Source: Alviniconcha marisindica (taxonomy: Eukaryota; Mollusca; Gastropoda; Provannidae). Taken from it: a stretch of DNA of 64,000 nucleotides. The stretch lies in contig JABMCL010000865.1 in the NCBI GenBank assembly GCA_018857735.1, positions 1-64,000 of the forward strand, read 5' to 3'. Of the stretch, positions 1 to 11,460 are shown piece by piece. The stretch's first letter is position 1, and each line of letters opens with the position of its first letter. Below the pieces are notes generated by a model. That model searched no databases and was not told the DNA's origin. It saw only the letters and a list, made by a program, of their open reading frames with translations. Both the position numbers and the translations under genes were made by a program.

Positions 1-520
1 GGCCTGCAACAGGTGTCCCCACCCCCCCCCTGTATATACAGCGCGGCGGCTGGCACGACTGCCGCAGACAATAGGTTGGCCCAGCAGACACTGAATCCCG
101 GTCTGTTGCTGCGGCACGTTTACCAACCCCCCGCCCCCCCCACCCCACCCGACCCCTACCCCCTGCCCCCCTCCCCCCACTTCCTCCCCTTTCTCTCTGC
201 AGCCTGCTTCCCTCCCAGTTTACCTATTGATCCTCCTTCCCCTGCCGTGAAAAACGCGTCACGCGGTGTCCCCAAAATCCTTGGAAACGGCAACAGCTGC
301 TCTCTCTCTCTCTCTTTTCCTTCCTCCTTCTCCCTCCTCCCTCCTCCCCCTTCCCCCCCCCCCTTTCCCTCCATCCTCTTTCTCCGCCGTCCTCCCGTTG
401 CCGGCCGGCACAGCCGCAGCCATAATTTTCTCAAGAGTTAGTCTCTGACTGTACTGACTGGGGGGGGGGTCTGGGCGGTGAAAAATCGAAGGGTTCCAGC
501 TGTGTTTGTGCAACGGTAGG
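1..520. other. C/T-rich low-complexity flank, no gene seen
   Basis: Runs of C and CT dominate, for example the CT tract near 300-330 and poly-C near 350-362. The reading frames here are proline/serine-rich artefacts of pyrimidine tracts. A perfect donor-like GTAAGT lies at about 520, but I see no exon around it that I can support. Confidence 0.5.
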
Positions 521-524
521 TAAG

Positions 525-1250
525 TTCACTGTGCCGCGCGGCACTCAGCAAGACCGTGACTCGGTGACGACGAGTCGGGCCGGGCAGCTTTGGCACGTAC
601 AGCAAGGCTACATGTCGTCAGTCAGCGGTGACGTGGCCGTCCGTGTGCTCGGTGGTGGATGTCAGTTCCTCTCTGCTCAGTCACGAGGCCAGGGGTGGGG
701 GAGGGGGTCTGAAGTGCAAGAGAGGGGCGGGGCCACAGTTCATGCTCGCTGGGAGCACGCGCTAACAAGTCTTTTCACGCGTTGCACGTGCTAGGCATCA
801 GAGAGCGAGCGATAGAGAGAGAGATATAGACGGCTAGCTCCGCGGCGCTCACAGAGCGAGTCAGACAGGGCGGTGTGTGTGATAAGCTGAGAAATCTGAG
901 ACAAGACCTCCCTCCATCCAGCCAACGAACGAACAGCATTGGCAGCCGCAGAGATCGACAGAGAGAACAGAGACAGAGAGCAGAGTTCCAGGATCACGGC
1001 TGCCCCTTCTTTCCTCTTTCCTGGCGCTGGCATTGGCTGGAACTGGAAGAGTCGCTCGCAGAGACTGGCTGGCACTTGGTTGGTGCAGAGAATCCAGTGA
1101 CGCTATTGGTGTGCAGGTTTTCCTCGTCTCTCTCACTGGCTTCTTTCTCCCAAGACCTGCGGTCGGCGATTCACGGCGGGGTCTTTTGGTCTGGTCGTCT
1201 TTAGTGGCCATGACTGGCCCTGTGGCAGACACAATGATGGTAGGTGCTGT
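525..1250. other. Mostly unique sequence, no gene recognised
   Basis: This stretch is less repetitive than its surroundings and fairly rich in CpG. There are no convincing ATG-initiated frames, splice-site pairs or known repeats. It could hold a non-coding exon or regulatory DNA, but nothing in the sequence decides this. Confidence 0.4.
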
Positions 1251-1307
1251 CCGGCCGAGTCCCCCCCCCCCGCCTCCCTCCCCCCCTCCGCCCCTACCTC
1301 TACTCCC

Positions 1308-1525
1308 CTTTCAAGTTGCTGTTAATTAACCCTTTTGTATCAGTCCGGAGTCAGTTTTCCTTCCCTCCCCACCCCTCTTCACGTTGCTGTTAATTAAACC
1401 TTTTGCATCAGTCCTGAGTTGTTGCCGTGTGCCCCCTCCCCTCGCCCCCCGCTCCCCCCCTCCCTCACCTACCTCTGCCCCCTTCGATTTGCCGTTAATT
1501 GTAACCCTTTTGTATTTTCCGGAGT
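1308..1525. repeat. Three-unit C-rich tandem repeat
   Basis: The motif GTTGCTGTTAATTAACCC, followed by TTTTGTATCAGTCCGGAG or close variants, recurs near 1314, 1383 and 1489. Runs of C/T separate the units. This is a small degenerate minisatellite. Confidence 0.7.
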
Positions 1526-1639
1526 TCTTCCCCCTTTCCCCCCCCCCCCCCCCATCCCCTCTCCGCCATTCCACACACTCACCCTTTTTTCTTTTCTTCT
1601 TTACAGTTTCGTTTTGGGACTTGACTGTTTATTTTTCCA

Positions 1640-1718
1640 GCTTGGTTTGCAAACTGATGAAGGTTCTGCTTGGTTTGCAAGAAGACTGCTTGGTTTGCAG
1701 GAAGACTGCTTGCTCGGT
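1640..1718. repeat. Short direct repeat, CTTGGTTTGCA unit
   Basis: CTTGGTTTGCA occurs three times, with a decayed fourth copy (CTCGGTTCGC). The linker GAAGACTG gives a unit of about 19-20 bp. Confidence 0.7.
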
Positions 1719-2173
1719 TCGCGTGGTTTTTGCAGCGCATGTGCTTTCAGTGAGGGGAACAAACACTGAGGAAATAAGACAAGAGTCGGGCAGTGGGTTG
1801 ACCCGACGAGTACCGCAGTAGCCAGCTGGCGCTTCCAGCGAAGCAGGCGTCGGATGTATATAGTATTGTATTGGTAACAGTGCTGAGTGTGGAGAGGGTG
1901 GGGTGGGGGGGGGGGGGGGGGGGATTTGAACGAGGGAGTGGGTTGAGGGGAGTCGCGGAGGGAGATGGACTCTGTAAGCGGGTGACGTGCAATCAGCCGA
2001 CATCTAGATACCTTCCCCACACACACACCTTGTCGGCCACGTCAACCCTTTCTTTCCCTCAGACACACTGCCTGCTGCGTCACCGTCCTGGCCCTGGCGT
2101 TGAGAAAGACGTTCCTCGTCTCCCAGTCACCTACACGGTCTTGGACACACTCCAACGAGCAGATACCGGTCCG

Positions 2174-2284
2174 CCTGACCCCTCCCCACCTGACCCCTCC
2201 CTACCTGGCCCCTCCCCACCTGACCCCACCCTACCTGACCCTTCCCCACCTGACACCTCCCTACCTGACTTCTCCCTACCTGAC
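2174..2284. repeat. 15-bp minisatellite, about 7 units
   Basis: The unit is CCTGACCCCTCCCCA, with units ending alternately in CCCA and CCTA. That implies a 30-bp higher-order dimer. It directly adjoins the palindrome array at 2294-2431. Confidence 0.85.
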
Positions 2285-2293
2285 AAAACCATG

Positions 2294-2431
2294 TTTGTCG
2301 CGACAAAAGTTTTGTCGCGACAGCTGGACACAAATAACTTGTCACGACAAAAATATTTTGTCGTGACAAACATAATTTTGTCGCGACAAGCATACTTTTG
2401 TCGCGAAAAAAGACGTGTTTTGTTGCGACAA
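2294..2431. repeat. Array of seven TTGTCGCGACAA palindromes
   Basis: Seven copies of the dyad-symmetric TTGTCGCGACAA lie at 2295, 2312, 2339, 2358, 2378, 2398 and 2420. Centres are mostly 17-22 bp apart, with one gap of 27. Variants such as CACGACAA, CGTGACAA and TTGCGACAA are mostly C-to-T or G-to-A changes at the central CpGs, as expected from methylation decay. It could be a palindromic satellite seed or a cluster of binding sites; function is unknown. Confidence 0.85.
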
Positions 2432-2827
2432 AACTTTGGCTCCCGCCAATGATAGGGGGGGGGGTGGGGGGGGGGGAATTGTACACACGCTGGAAGAAAC
2501 ACTGACGTGCGTCCTCTACCTTTTCTCAGCTCATGATGCATCACTTCATTACACCATTTTTTTTCTTTTTCTTTTTCTTTTTTTTCTTTTGCTAAAGTGA
2601 CAAGGGATTGAATTTCCCCCAGTTTCGCAACATGGCGCCGCCATTGTCTGTGTGCATTGATGAGTTTCTCTGCACTGCCAGCGGCAGACTTGTGCATGCG
2701 TGCATTGAGTGGTGTGTGCGGCTCAATCACTGAACGAGCTGGGGTTGCGTTGGTACGATGATGAAAGCTGTTTCCACCTGAGTTAGGCGTGGCGATTTGT
2801 TCAGTGGGGTGACTGTCACATCCTCGC

Positions 2828-3478
2828 CTCACCGCCATCATCTGGTCCGGTTCTGCCATCACCTGGCCTGGTTCCCGCCATCATCTGGCCCGGTTTGTGC
2901 CATCATCTGGCCCGGTTTGTGCCATCATCTGGCCTGGTTCCCGCCATCATCTGGCCCGGTTTGTGCCATCATCTGGCCCGGGTTTTTTTCCATCATCTGG
3001 CCCGGTTCGTGCCATCACCTGGCCTGGTTCGTGCCATCATCTGGCCCGGTTCGTGCCATCATCTGGCCCGGTTTGTGCCATCATCTGGCCTTGTTCGTGC
3101 CATCATCTGGCCTGGTTCGTGCCGTCATCTGGCCTGGTTCGTGCCATCATCTGGCCTGGTTCGTATCTGGTCTGGTTCTTGCCATCATCTGGTCTGGTTC
3201 GTGCCATCACCTGGCCTTGTTCGTGCCATCATATGGCCTGGTTTTGCCATTATCTGGTCTGGTTCTTGCCATCATCTGGCCTTGTTCGTGCCATCATCTG
3301 GCCTGGTTTGTGCAATCATCTGGTCTGGTTCGTGCCATCATCTGGCCTGGTTCGTGCCATCATCTGGTCTTGTTTGTGCCATCATCTGGCCTGATTCGTG
3401 CCATCATCTGGCCTGGTTCGTGCCATCATCTTGCCCGGTTCGTGCTATCATATGGCCTTGTTTGTGCCATCATCTGGC
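2828..3478. repeat. 21-bp minisatellite, about 30 units
   Basis: The unit GTGCCATCATCTGGCCTGGTT repeats with point variants and a few unit-length changes. Because 21 is a multiple of 3, all forward frames stay open and produce long repetitive false ORFs. There is no gene evidence. Confidence 0.95.
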
Positions 3479-3564
3479 AGGCTGTATTGAGGGGTGGTGA
3501 GGTGATCCTGGACTTCGGCTGCCGTTTTTGTTGTTAGTACGTGGCAAAACACAATAACTGCTTT

Positions 3565-3569
<5 letters not shown>

Positions 3570-3641
<72 letters not shown>
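3570..3641. repeat. (TG)n microsatellite
   Basis: This is about 36 uninterrupted TG dinucleotides. An inverted (CA)n partner lies 290 bp downstream at 3929-4001. Confidence 0.98.
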
Positions 3642-3928
3642 TTTTTTGGTTTGGTTTGGTTTGGTTTTTATGTTGGTTGTTGTTGTTTGTTTGTTTTGTT
3701 TGGAGTTATCCGAGGGTTTTGCGGGCATTGACCGTGCAAAAAATCATTTCAGTCAATGCACATCACAACTTGTACACAGTGATCCAGGTTTTGCCTGGTG
3801 GTGTTTTCGTTCTAGCCTAATGGCCACCGGGTTTAAACACTGTTGCTTTCGCGGGGAAAGTTTCGAATTAGGTTGGGGAGAGGAGGGGAGGGGGGGGGGG
3901 GGGGGGGAAAAAAAAAAAAAAGAGAGCG

Positions 3929-3939
3929 CACACACCACA

Positions 3940-4001
<62 letters not shown>
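3929..4001. repeat. (CA)n microsatellite
   Basis: This is a CA tract, preceded by poly-G and poly-A runs. It is inverted relative to the TG tract at 3570, so the pair could form a foldback. Confidence 0.97.
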
Positions 4002-4004
<3 letters not shown>

Positions 4005-4069
4005 GGGGGGAGGGAGAGAAAACAGAGGAGAAAGGGTAACACACAGAGAGGGGAAGAGAGAGATGGGGA

Positions 4070-4290
4070 GGGAGACTGAGAGAGAGAGAGACAGAGACAG
4101 AGAGAGAGACAGAGAGAGGGACAGAGAAAGACTGAGAGACAGACAGACAGCGAGACAGACAGAGAGGCAGAGAGACAGAGACAGAGGGACACAGAGAGAC
4201 AGAGACCGAGAGAGACCGAGAGGGAGAGAGAGGGAGAGTCTCAGACAGACAGACAGACAGACAGAGACCGAGAGAGATAGAAACGATTTT
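4070..4290. repeat. GA / ACAG purine-rich tract
   Basis: Irregular GAGAGA blocks are mixed with GACAGACA blocks over about 220 bp. It is almost pure purine apart from the C of each ACAG. Confidence 0.95.
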
Positions 4291-4580
4291 CTGAATTAAT
4301 GGTGAATCTTGCAGCCACTTAACGTGTGTCGACACTGTGGCGCTACGACCAAGAGGCGTTTTCCCCTTTCAGTCTCACCCGCCTTTTGTTTCGCGTGTCT
4401 AGTGTAATGGGAATTTAAAGGACCTGATTTGCTGGGTGCACTGCGGGCTTCAAAAATTGATGTGCCTGGGTCTGAGCGTCCGGGGCGTCTGTGAGTGCAG
4501 CTGCAGACCATTACCATGGATTGTGCATTTGTCAGAGCGCCTTTACGCTGGGTGGAACTTTTACAGGGGCATTTACCCAA

Positions 4581-4780
4581 AATTATGTTAAAGAAAAGAA
4601 AGGAGACCAGTTTTTTTTTTTTGAAGTTGCTGCTAATTGCTGCTTATCGCTTTTATGTAAGAATGGAAGTTTATGTTATGCATTTAAAAAAAAATATGTC
4701 AAAGAAAAGAAAAGGAGACGAGTTTTATGTTTGACGTTGCTGCTCATTGCTGCTTATCGCTTTTAGGTACGAATGAATGA
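4581..4780. repeat. ~115-bp tandem duplication
   Basis: Two diverged copies begin near 4581 and 4695. Each contains an AAAGAAAAGAAA-GGAGAC core followed by GTTGCTGCT-ATTGCTGCTTATCGC. They differ mainly in poly-A and poly-T length. Confidence 0.8.
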
Positions 4781-4832
4781 ATGAAAATGTGTATATGGGG
4801 CACTAAAACTTCGACACAAAAACCTTGCGTGT

Positions 4833-4960
4833 GTCCAGCGCTGTGTGAAAGGCAAGGTGGCCGTCCTGGGCTCCCCGTCCCCGATAGTTCTCGTGGTCTT
4901 TGTGGACGTAAAGCTACGTTGAATTTGAACCTTGCGTGTTCACATCGGTTTATTCTCAGC
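4833..4960 (+). mobile_element. Family B retroposon, diverged fragment
   Basis: It matches the family B front (GCTGTGTGAAAG, AGGTGGCCGTCCTGGGCT) and its first tail module (TGTGGACGTAAAGC). The distal part has decayed into the neighbouring family E copy. Confidence 0.6.
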
Positions 4961-5379
4961 TCTCGAGAAGACGTACTGCGCTCTTGATCGTGAGTTAAGT
5001 GTCTGTGGCCTTTTATTGCGCCTTTTGGAATATCCACCGAAGCGGTGTAGGCCTGCTTACAGCGCTGTTTGGTTGTTGCATGGCTGGTGCCACGTGAAAC
5101 TGCTGCTGTCTCGGTGCACATTCTGTGTACACCATACAATAACGCACCAGTTTACAGTGTCACTTTATTCGAAGCCACATGCCTGGGTGTATGTGTGTTT
5201 AGCTGTAACCTGCCACCTGCACTTTTGGCAGAATGACCGGGATCTTTTACGTACGGATACTGAAATCAGCACAGAAAGTTGATCCTGGAGAAGATAATTT
5301 CTCGACGGTCCTGCCGGGACTCGAACCCGCGCCCTTTCGATCCCGAGTCCGGCGCTCTACCACTAAACTATCTCCGCAC
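4961..5379 (-). mobile_element. Family E tRNA-headed retroposon
   Basis: On the minus strand the head (about 5311-5379) looks like a tRNA with internal promoter boxes: A box TAGTTTAGTGG and B box GGTTCGAGTCC. The acceptor ends do not pair, so it is a tRNA-derived SINE head rather than a tRNA gene. The body has landmarks GATCTTTTACGT and TTTGGTTGTTGCATGG. A second copy, at 54430-55295, shares the whole layout. Confidence 0.75.
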
Positions 5380-5445
5380 ACACCGAGCATCGCTTTCCGG
5401 CACCTTCCTCCTAGGATGTCGTAAACCAGAGCTTGAAGTTTGCTG
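5380..5445. repeat. Family F dispersed repeat, fragment
   Basis: It carries CCGAGCATCGCTTTCCGGC, CACCTTCCTCC and GGATGTCGTAAACCAG. The same motifs recur at 50693-51125 and 55296-55490. In both this locus and 55.3 kb it sits directly beside a family E head, so E and F may be parts of one element. Confidence 0.7.
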
Positions 5446-5978
5446 TTCCCCGTTCATGATAGCGTTTAGTGTCGAATTAAGAGTGTAAGCTCGTCTGGGG
5501 AAGACTTTATCGTTTTGCCTACGGAATAGCTAATACTATTGCCCTATTGAGGGTCACTGGCATGTAACGTTTTATGCGAATATAATAATAATAATAAAAA
5601 GTATTTATTAAACGCAAAATCTTGTCCGTAGGGACAATGATGATGATGACGACGATGATCGCTTTTATATAGTTCACAAGGTCACAAGGTCAAGGAATTT
5701 ATTTCTGAAACACCAGTGCATGAAGCATCAGCGAAAGAACGTCAGACAAATTTCACAATTTGGCATTGTCACTGGAGCAACAGTCGTGAGAATGGCAACG
5801 TGACAAGCCGATGGACTCCGTCCCAACGAACGTGTTGAGCACAATTAATTATACAGCAACTGGCAGCGAAAATGAACTTAACTTGGGAGTTCAGGAACAG
5901 GTGATGATCCGCGCGCGAGTCATGGTGGGGGGGGGGGGTGTTACAGTGACAAAGTTGAGCACTACATGCATTTAACTA
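5446..5978. other. Unique AT-rich spacer with short ATA/GAT tracts
   Basis: It contains short ATA and GATGATGAC tracts near 5581-5660 and a poly-G run near 5930. No coding signal is seen. Confidence 0.5.
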
Positions 5979-6148
5979 ACAAAGTTCAGGAGCTGTGTGA
6001 AAGTCGAGGTGGCCGTCCTGGGCTTTCCGTCCTAACGAGCCTCACGGTTCCTGTGGACGTAAAGCAACATTGAACCGTGCTCACGCATTGGTCTCAGTTT
6101 GTCCCTAACATGTCAACCGACATCCGAGGACATGAAGCTCTACATCAT
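5979..6148 (+). mobile_element. Family B retroposon, full length, with TSD
   Basis: This is a complete B element, from GTTCAGGAGCTGTGTGA through both tail modules to a CATCAT end. It is flanked by a direct repeat CATTTAACTA at 5969-5978 and 6149-6158. Retroposition is the simplest explanation. Confidence 0.88.
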
Positions 6149-6149
6149 C

Positions 6150-7295
6150 ATTTAACTAGCAGTAGCAGCTTTGGCGACGGAGCGAGTGGTTGGTTGGCTA
6201 TCACGTTACAGCGGCAGTAGCAATTTTCGCGTTGGCAGAATTGGGATCAAGCGAGTGCAGGAAGTCTTCCGAGTCGGCGAAAAAGTCGTTGAAAGCTTGG
6301 AAGCGTAATTTAACACTCGGCTGGTTTCGCAACACTGGGAAACAAGACAGAGAAACACGCCAGCGCCGTAAGATCCCAGGCTGGCTCAGGCTCGCTGACA
6401 CCAAGTTCGACAGTCGGCACTCGCACTCCAGCACATCGGGCGAGAACGATATGTTGCGAATCCTGAAAAAGAACTGTGAGGAAAGGGTTTTGACCTATAT
6501 TCTGTAACAGTCTTTGTCAGACCGTCGCTTGCGCTCTACCTTTGGGCGGACGGAACAAGGGGACTGCGAATTGTAAACGAGAACTGTTGATAAACTGAAG
6601 CAAATAATCTTCTTCTTTTTTCTTCTTCTTTTTTTTTTTTTTTTTTTGGGGACTGAACCTTTATATATTTAACTACGCCCCCCCCTCCCACATCCCCCCC
6701 CCCCCCTTTTATTCCTCTTTTGGTTGTTGTTGTTCTCTCTCTCTCTCTCTCTCTCTCTCTCCTTTCCTCCCTCTCTTCTCTCTCTCTCTCTCTTCTCTCT
6801 CCAAGGTATTAACGATTACATTTACTTTCAAAAATATGATTACTAGTCATCGATCAGTTTGGAGAACCAGTTTTTCTGTGCAGACTGAAACAACTCCATT
6901 CGGATTCAGGTTGGGAGGGAGAGAGAGACAGAGAGGGGGGGGGGGGGGGGGATTACATGCACATGCAAAATAATAAAAAGGAAAGGAAAAGACATCAGGG
7001 CTGTGCAAGTTGTACACGATTCAAAAAGTACGTTTGCATTTTTCAAGTCACGCCGTGGGAAGGACGCTGCCTAAAAGACTGATTTCACCTCCAACCCCAG
7101 AGAGCACACACCGACAGACGTCACGTGGGCAGAAGGGTAGTTCAGTCGCTCTGCAGCCGATCCGGTCTGAAGTGGTGACTGTATTGATTTGTGCAGTCTT
7201 TTTCTCCTCTCTATATTGACAAAGCTGTTCTTTGTCTTTGCTGGACGACGACATCTTGCCGTATCGATTGTGTCTATACCTCGAGGTTCGGTAGA
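6150..7295. other. Mixed unique and low-complexity sequence, no gene supported
   Basis: A roughly 100-codon open frame (6190-6507) begins with TTG rather than ATG and has no splice or codon-use support. From 6610 onward there are poly-T, poly-C, CT (6735-6800) and poly-G (about 6937-6951) tracts. Confidence 0.5.
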
Positions 7296-7297
7296 AC

Positions 7298-7298
<1 letters not shown>

Positions 7299-7372
<74 letters not shown>

Positions 7373-7435
7373 TGTGTGTGTTTTGTGTGTGTGTGTGTGT
7401 GTGTGTGTGTATGGTGTGTGTGTGTGTGTGTGTGT

Positions 7436-7479
<44 letters not shown>
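7299..7479. repeat. Interrupted (TG)n microsatellite
   Basis: This is about 180 bp of TG repeats, broken by TTTG, TTTTG and ATGG interruptions. Confidence 0.98.
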
Positions 7480-7481
<2 letters not shown>

Positions 7482-7511
7482 GAGTGCGGGGTGGGGATGG
7501 GGGGGATAAGA

Positions 7512-8375
7512 CAAATATATGAGGGAATCTCGGAAGGACATTTGATATCGCTGGCCAGCGATCCAGGCAGCAGATGTACGAGGGAATCAAGGAGAGATGA
7601 AATAGCGCCGCAGGCCAAATATATGAGGGAATCAGGGAGGGACACGTGATCAGCCAGCAGATGTGTGACGGAATCACGGAGGGACACGTGATCAGCCAGC
7701 AGATGTATGACGGAATCACGGAGGGACACGTGATATCACAGGCCAGCCGGGCAGCAGACGTATGATAGAATCACGGAGGAACGTGTGATATCACAGGCCA
7801 GCTAGCAGATATATGAGAGAATCAGGGAGGGACACGTGATCAGCCAGCAGATGTATGATGGAATCACGGAGGGACATGTGATATCAGAGGCCAGCCGGGC
7901 AGCAAATGTATGTCGGAATCACAGAGGGACATGTCACTGATATCAGAGACCAGCCGGGCAGCAGATGTATGTCGGAATCACAGAGGGACATGTGATATCA
8001 GAGGCCAGCCGGGCAGCAAATGTATGTCGGAATCACAGAGGGACATGTGATATCAGAGGCCAGCCGGGCAGCAAATGTATGTCGGAATCACAGAGGGACA
8101 TGTGATATCAGAGACCAGGCGGGCAGCAAATGTATGTCGGAATCACAGAGGGACATGTGATATCAGAGACCAGGCGGGCAGCAAATGTATGTCGGAATCA
8201 CAGAGGGACATGTGATATCAGAGACCAGGCGGGCAGCAAATGTATGTCGGAATCACAGAGGGACATGTGATATCCGAGACCAGGCGGGCAGCAAATGTAT
8301 GTCGGAATCACAGAGGGACATGTGATATCCGAGACCAGCCGAGCAACAGATGTATGTCAGAATGGCGGCAGGACA
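7512..8375. repeat. ~55-bp minisatellite, about 15 units
   Basis: The unit contains CAGCAAATGTATGTCGGAAT and CACAGAGGGACATGTGATAT. Units between about 7890 and 8340 are nearly identical with a regular 55-bp step. Units in 7512-7890 differ in length and sequence. The array is therefore homogenised at the right and degenerate at the left. Confidence 0.95.
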
Positions 8376-8749
8376 TGTAATGTCAGAGGCAGTTTGGTTG
8401 ATTAGGTATCTTAGGTAGAAGTGTATATACAGAATAGCGCGAGCGTGGACACAAAACGATAACTCTGCCTGAAAATGGAGAACCCCCCCCCCCCCCCCCC
8501 CCAACTCCCACCCCCAGAATTCGGCTGTTGTGAGTGAAGCGCGTTATGATGAGTGCAGTTGATGCGCTATTAATAATTTAAAAGAAAATCCATGATTGTT
8601 ATTCTAACTTCTTCTAACTACTGTTAGATAAGAGTGTTACTTTTATTACTGCATTGGGTTCTGCCCTGCTGAGGACCAAATACAGCCGTTTGATGCGATG
8701 GACAAATTATACATTTTTGCGTTGTTCTTTAGACTGAAACTAATGCTCT

Positions 8750-9180
8750 GGATGGAAAAGAAAAAGGGGGGAAAAAGGGGGTGGGGGAAACTTGGGGGGG
8801 GTCAGAGGAGAAAAAGGGAAGGAGGAGGACAAAAACTTTTAGAAGGGGGGGGGGGAATCTTTTAAAAAAGGGGGAGGGGAGGACGAGATCTTTTAGAAGG
8901 GGGGGGGGGAGGATCTTTTAGAAGGGGGGGGAGGGGAGGGGGAGGGAAAATCTTTAGAAAGGGGGAGGGACGAAGGGGGGGGGTTTTAGAAGGGGGGGGG
9001 AGATCTTTTAGAAAGGGGGGGGATCTTTTAGGGGGGGGAGATCTTTTAGAAGGGGGGTGGAGGAAAGAGAGAGGGGGACCCCCCGGGGGAAAAAAAATTT
9101 CGCGGACTGTAAAAAAAGGGGGCAGAAATTGGGCGGGGGGGGGTGGAAGGGAAAAGGAAAGGGGAGGAAAAGATATCCTG
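8750..9180. repeat. G-rich repeat built on GATCTTTTAGAA plus poly-G
   Basis: About eight units of GATCTTTTAGAA or close variants are separated by runs of 6-11 G. The + strand is purine-rich and has many G-quadruplex-type runs. Homopolymer lengths may be unreliable here. Confidence 0.8.
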
Positions 9181-9189
9181 AAGAAGCAA

Positions 9190-9910
9190 ATTCGAGAATT
9201 CATCTTTTTTTTTTTTTTTTTTCCCCGACTTTTATGGCAAAAAAGAGAGAGCAACAAAAAAGAGAGAGAGAGAGGACCGAAGACAGACAGACAGACTGGC
9301 TGACTGACAAGACAACAGACAGACAGAGAGGCAGAGAGAGAGAGAGAAATCAGACGGGATTTTTTTCCCCCCCCAAGACGTGCAGTGATGCTGGCACGTG
9401 GTGGTTGGCGGTGTGAGGGAACGGGCGGGACTGGGGGGTGGGGGTTGGGGTGGTGGGGGGGGGGGGGGGGGGGGGGTTGCAGTTGATCTCGTGACCCAAA
9501 TGGGAACACTGAAGGGGGAAGAGAAAAAAAAAAAGAAGAAAAGTAAAAATCTTTATTTCTTTTTTCAAACGTCCGGTTGGCAGCCACGCCCCCCCCCCCC
9601 CCTTTTAGGCACACAGACCGACCGACCCAGGGTGACACCCCTCCATCCACGTCGGCGCTAGACGCCTTTTTTTGCTGTTGCAGGACGTGGCTTTGTCTAC
9701 CCAGGGTGTCAACCATACCGTCTCCCACTTCGCTTCTCTTCTTCTGTGTCTTACTTTCTTTCTTTTTTTCTTTTTCGTCTGAATTTTCTTCTCTTTTTTT
9801 TTTTTCTTTCTTTTTCTCCGGTCCCGGCTCTCTAGCGAGTTTATATTGAGGTGTCAAAGCATTCACACTTTTATCTCCTTCCACGACACGATTGGTTTTT
9901 GTTTTTGTTT
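9190..9910. other. Low-complexity region
   Basis: Poly-T, GA, CAGA, poly-C and a poly-G run (about 9449-9476) alternate. The long minus-strand frame here is proline/lysine-rich homopolymer translation, not a gene. Confidence 0.7.
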
Positions 9911-9915
9911 GTTAG

Positions 9916-9916
<1 letters not shown>

Positions 9917-10002
<86 letters not shown>
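9917..10002. repeat. (TG)n microsatellite
   Basis: This is about 86 bp of TG with one GGG interruption. Confidence 0.97.
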
Positions 10003-10004
<2 letters not shown>

Positions 10005-10855
10005 AATTCAAAACCTGTCTTTTCTTAACGAGATGATTCTATTTTCGGAACTTAGACGCATTTGTTTTGCTGTAATCTATATCTTCCTTCTTCTTCTTCG
10101 TCTTCTTCTTCTTCTTTGCCATTATGCATTTATATAACATTTTTTAAAATTAATTTTGTGTCTGCCCATTCCTTTTATATTTTTTTTTTAACCGGGTATC
10201 GATGAATTTGGGAAGGGTCGACGATACAACATGTCCAACCTTATGTGCTCTTTAACGGGAATATTGAAGGACTAACTCTTAAAATTTGTGTCGATGTTTG
10301 TGTATGTATGTTTTATGTTTGAATGTTGGTTTGTAAACTCGACCAAAAGGGTTGATATATATGGGAGAAGAGTTTAGAAATGTGTATTTCTTATGGTTTG
10401 ACGTCCTAGGTGACCTGTGTGTTGACAGGACATTAAAATCCAATTACTACTACTACTACTACTACTACTTCTTTTCCCCTGTCCGCCGCAAGTTTATACT
10501 GAAGCGTTGTGCATTCACCCTTCTACCCCCTTCCACGACACTTTTTTTTTTTTTAAATCAAAGCCGTTTTATTTATTCTTAACGAGATGATGTTATTTTG
10601 GGAACTTACGTGCACGTTTTGCAAATAGCTCTACCCGAAACTGTTATAAATGTACTTTTTTTTTTTTTTTTCTTTTTTTCTTCTGCACTGATCGAAATTG
10701 CGTTCGCTGAATCATCCAGGCTGTACACACGGCTGCTCCCTTCATCACTGGCAAGTTACAGTCTGGGTATTGAGCACGGTTGTCTTACAACGGAAATGTA
10801 TTGAATACCCCAGGATCGTCTGATGGAGGGATTGTATTACAACACGATTGTGTTA
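10003..10855. other. AT-rich unique spacer with TTC and TAC tracts
   Basis: It holds a TTC tract near 10085-10120, a TAC tract at 10445-10470 and several poly-T runs. No gene is recognised. Confidence 0.5.
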
Positions 10856-10861
10856 CGTGGG

Positions 10862-11008
10862 AGCGAGGGCAAGGGCGAGAGCGAGAGCGAGGGCGAGGGC
10901 GAGAGCGAGAGCGAGGGCGAGAGCGAGAGCGAGGACGATGGCGAGAACGAGGGCGAGAGCGAGGACGAGAGCGAGAACGAGGGCGAGGGCGAGAACGAGG
11001 GCGAGGCG
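10862..11008. repeat. 6-bp minisatellite, GAGCGA/GGGCGA
   Basis: About 24 hexamers alternate between GAGCGA, GGGCGA and GACGA/AACGA variants. The unit length keeps forward frames open (Arg/Ala, Glu/Ser), so long frames here mean nothing. Confidence 0.95.
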
Positions 11009-11339
11009 AGGTTCGATCCTCGTGGAGGCGGTCAGTTTTTCACCTCGGTTTTGTGGTGCCGATTTTCATGGCGGCTGTCTAGGCGGGGTGGAGGTAAGGG
11101 GGTGAGGTGGGGGTGTTTCTCTGCCACTCCGGTTTTCTCCCCTCTCTCTTAGGTAAAATCCCATCATTGACCTGTACTCTGGAAGATTTCAAAAATGTCA
11201 CGGCCATGGTCACTGGAGGATAAAGGTACCTCCGTCAGGAACATTATTTTACGAGGGTAGTAAGTAGGCACCGGTCTTGGTACATCCAACCGTCACCCAC
11301 GAGGGACTGATTCTGTTAATACGACATAATACTACAGGG

Positions 11340-11407
11340 TGGGGGGGGGGGGTTGGGGGGGTTGGGGGTGACTGAATGAGATGAACTTTAGTTTACGAGG
11401 GTATTAG

Positions 11408-11460
<53 letters not shown>

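Noticed and set aside
2625..2650. ATGGCGCCGCCATTG near-palindrome resembling paired YY1 sites
   Set aside because: A single short match without a promoter context is expected by chance in 64 kb.
2797..3537. 246-residue frame with 7-residue repeats
   Set aside because: It is an artefact of the 21-bp minisatellite; equivalent repeats appear in all three forward frames.
5311..5379. Possible tRNA gene on the minus strand
   Set aside because: The acceptor stem does not pair and the sequence continues into a dispersed repeat body shared with 55 kb.
6190..6507. 105-residue frame in fairly unique sequence
   Set aside because: It begins at TTG, lacks splice sites and shows no recognisable domain. 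I kept the region as unannotated.
7512..8375. CRISPR-like appearance of regular repeats
   Set aside because: Units are contiguous 55-bp tandem repeats without distinct spacers, in an animal genome context.
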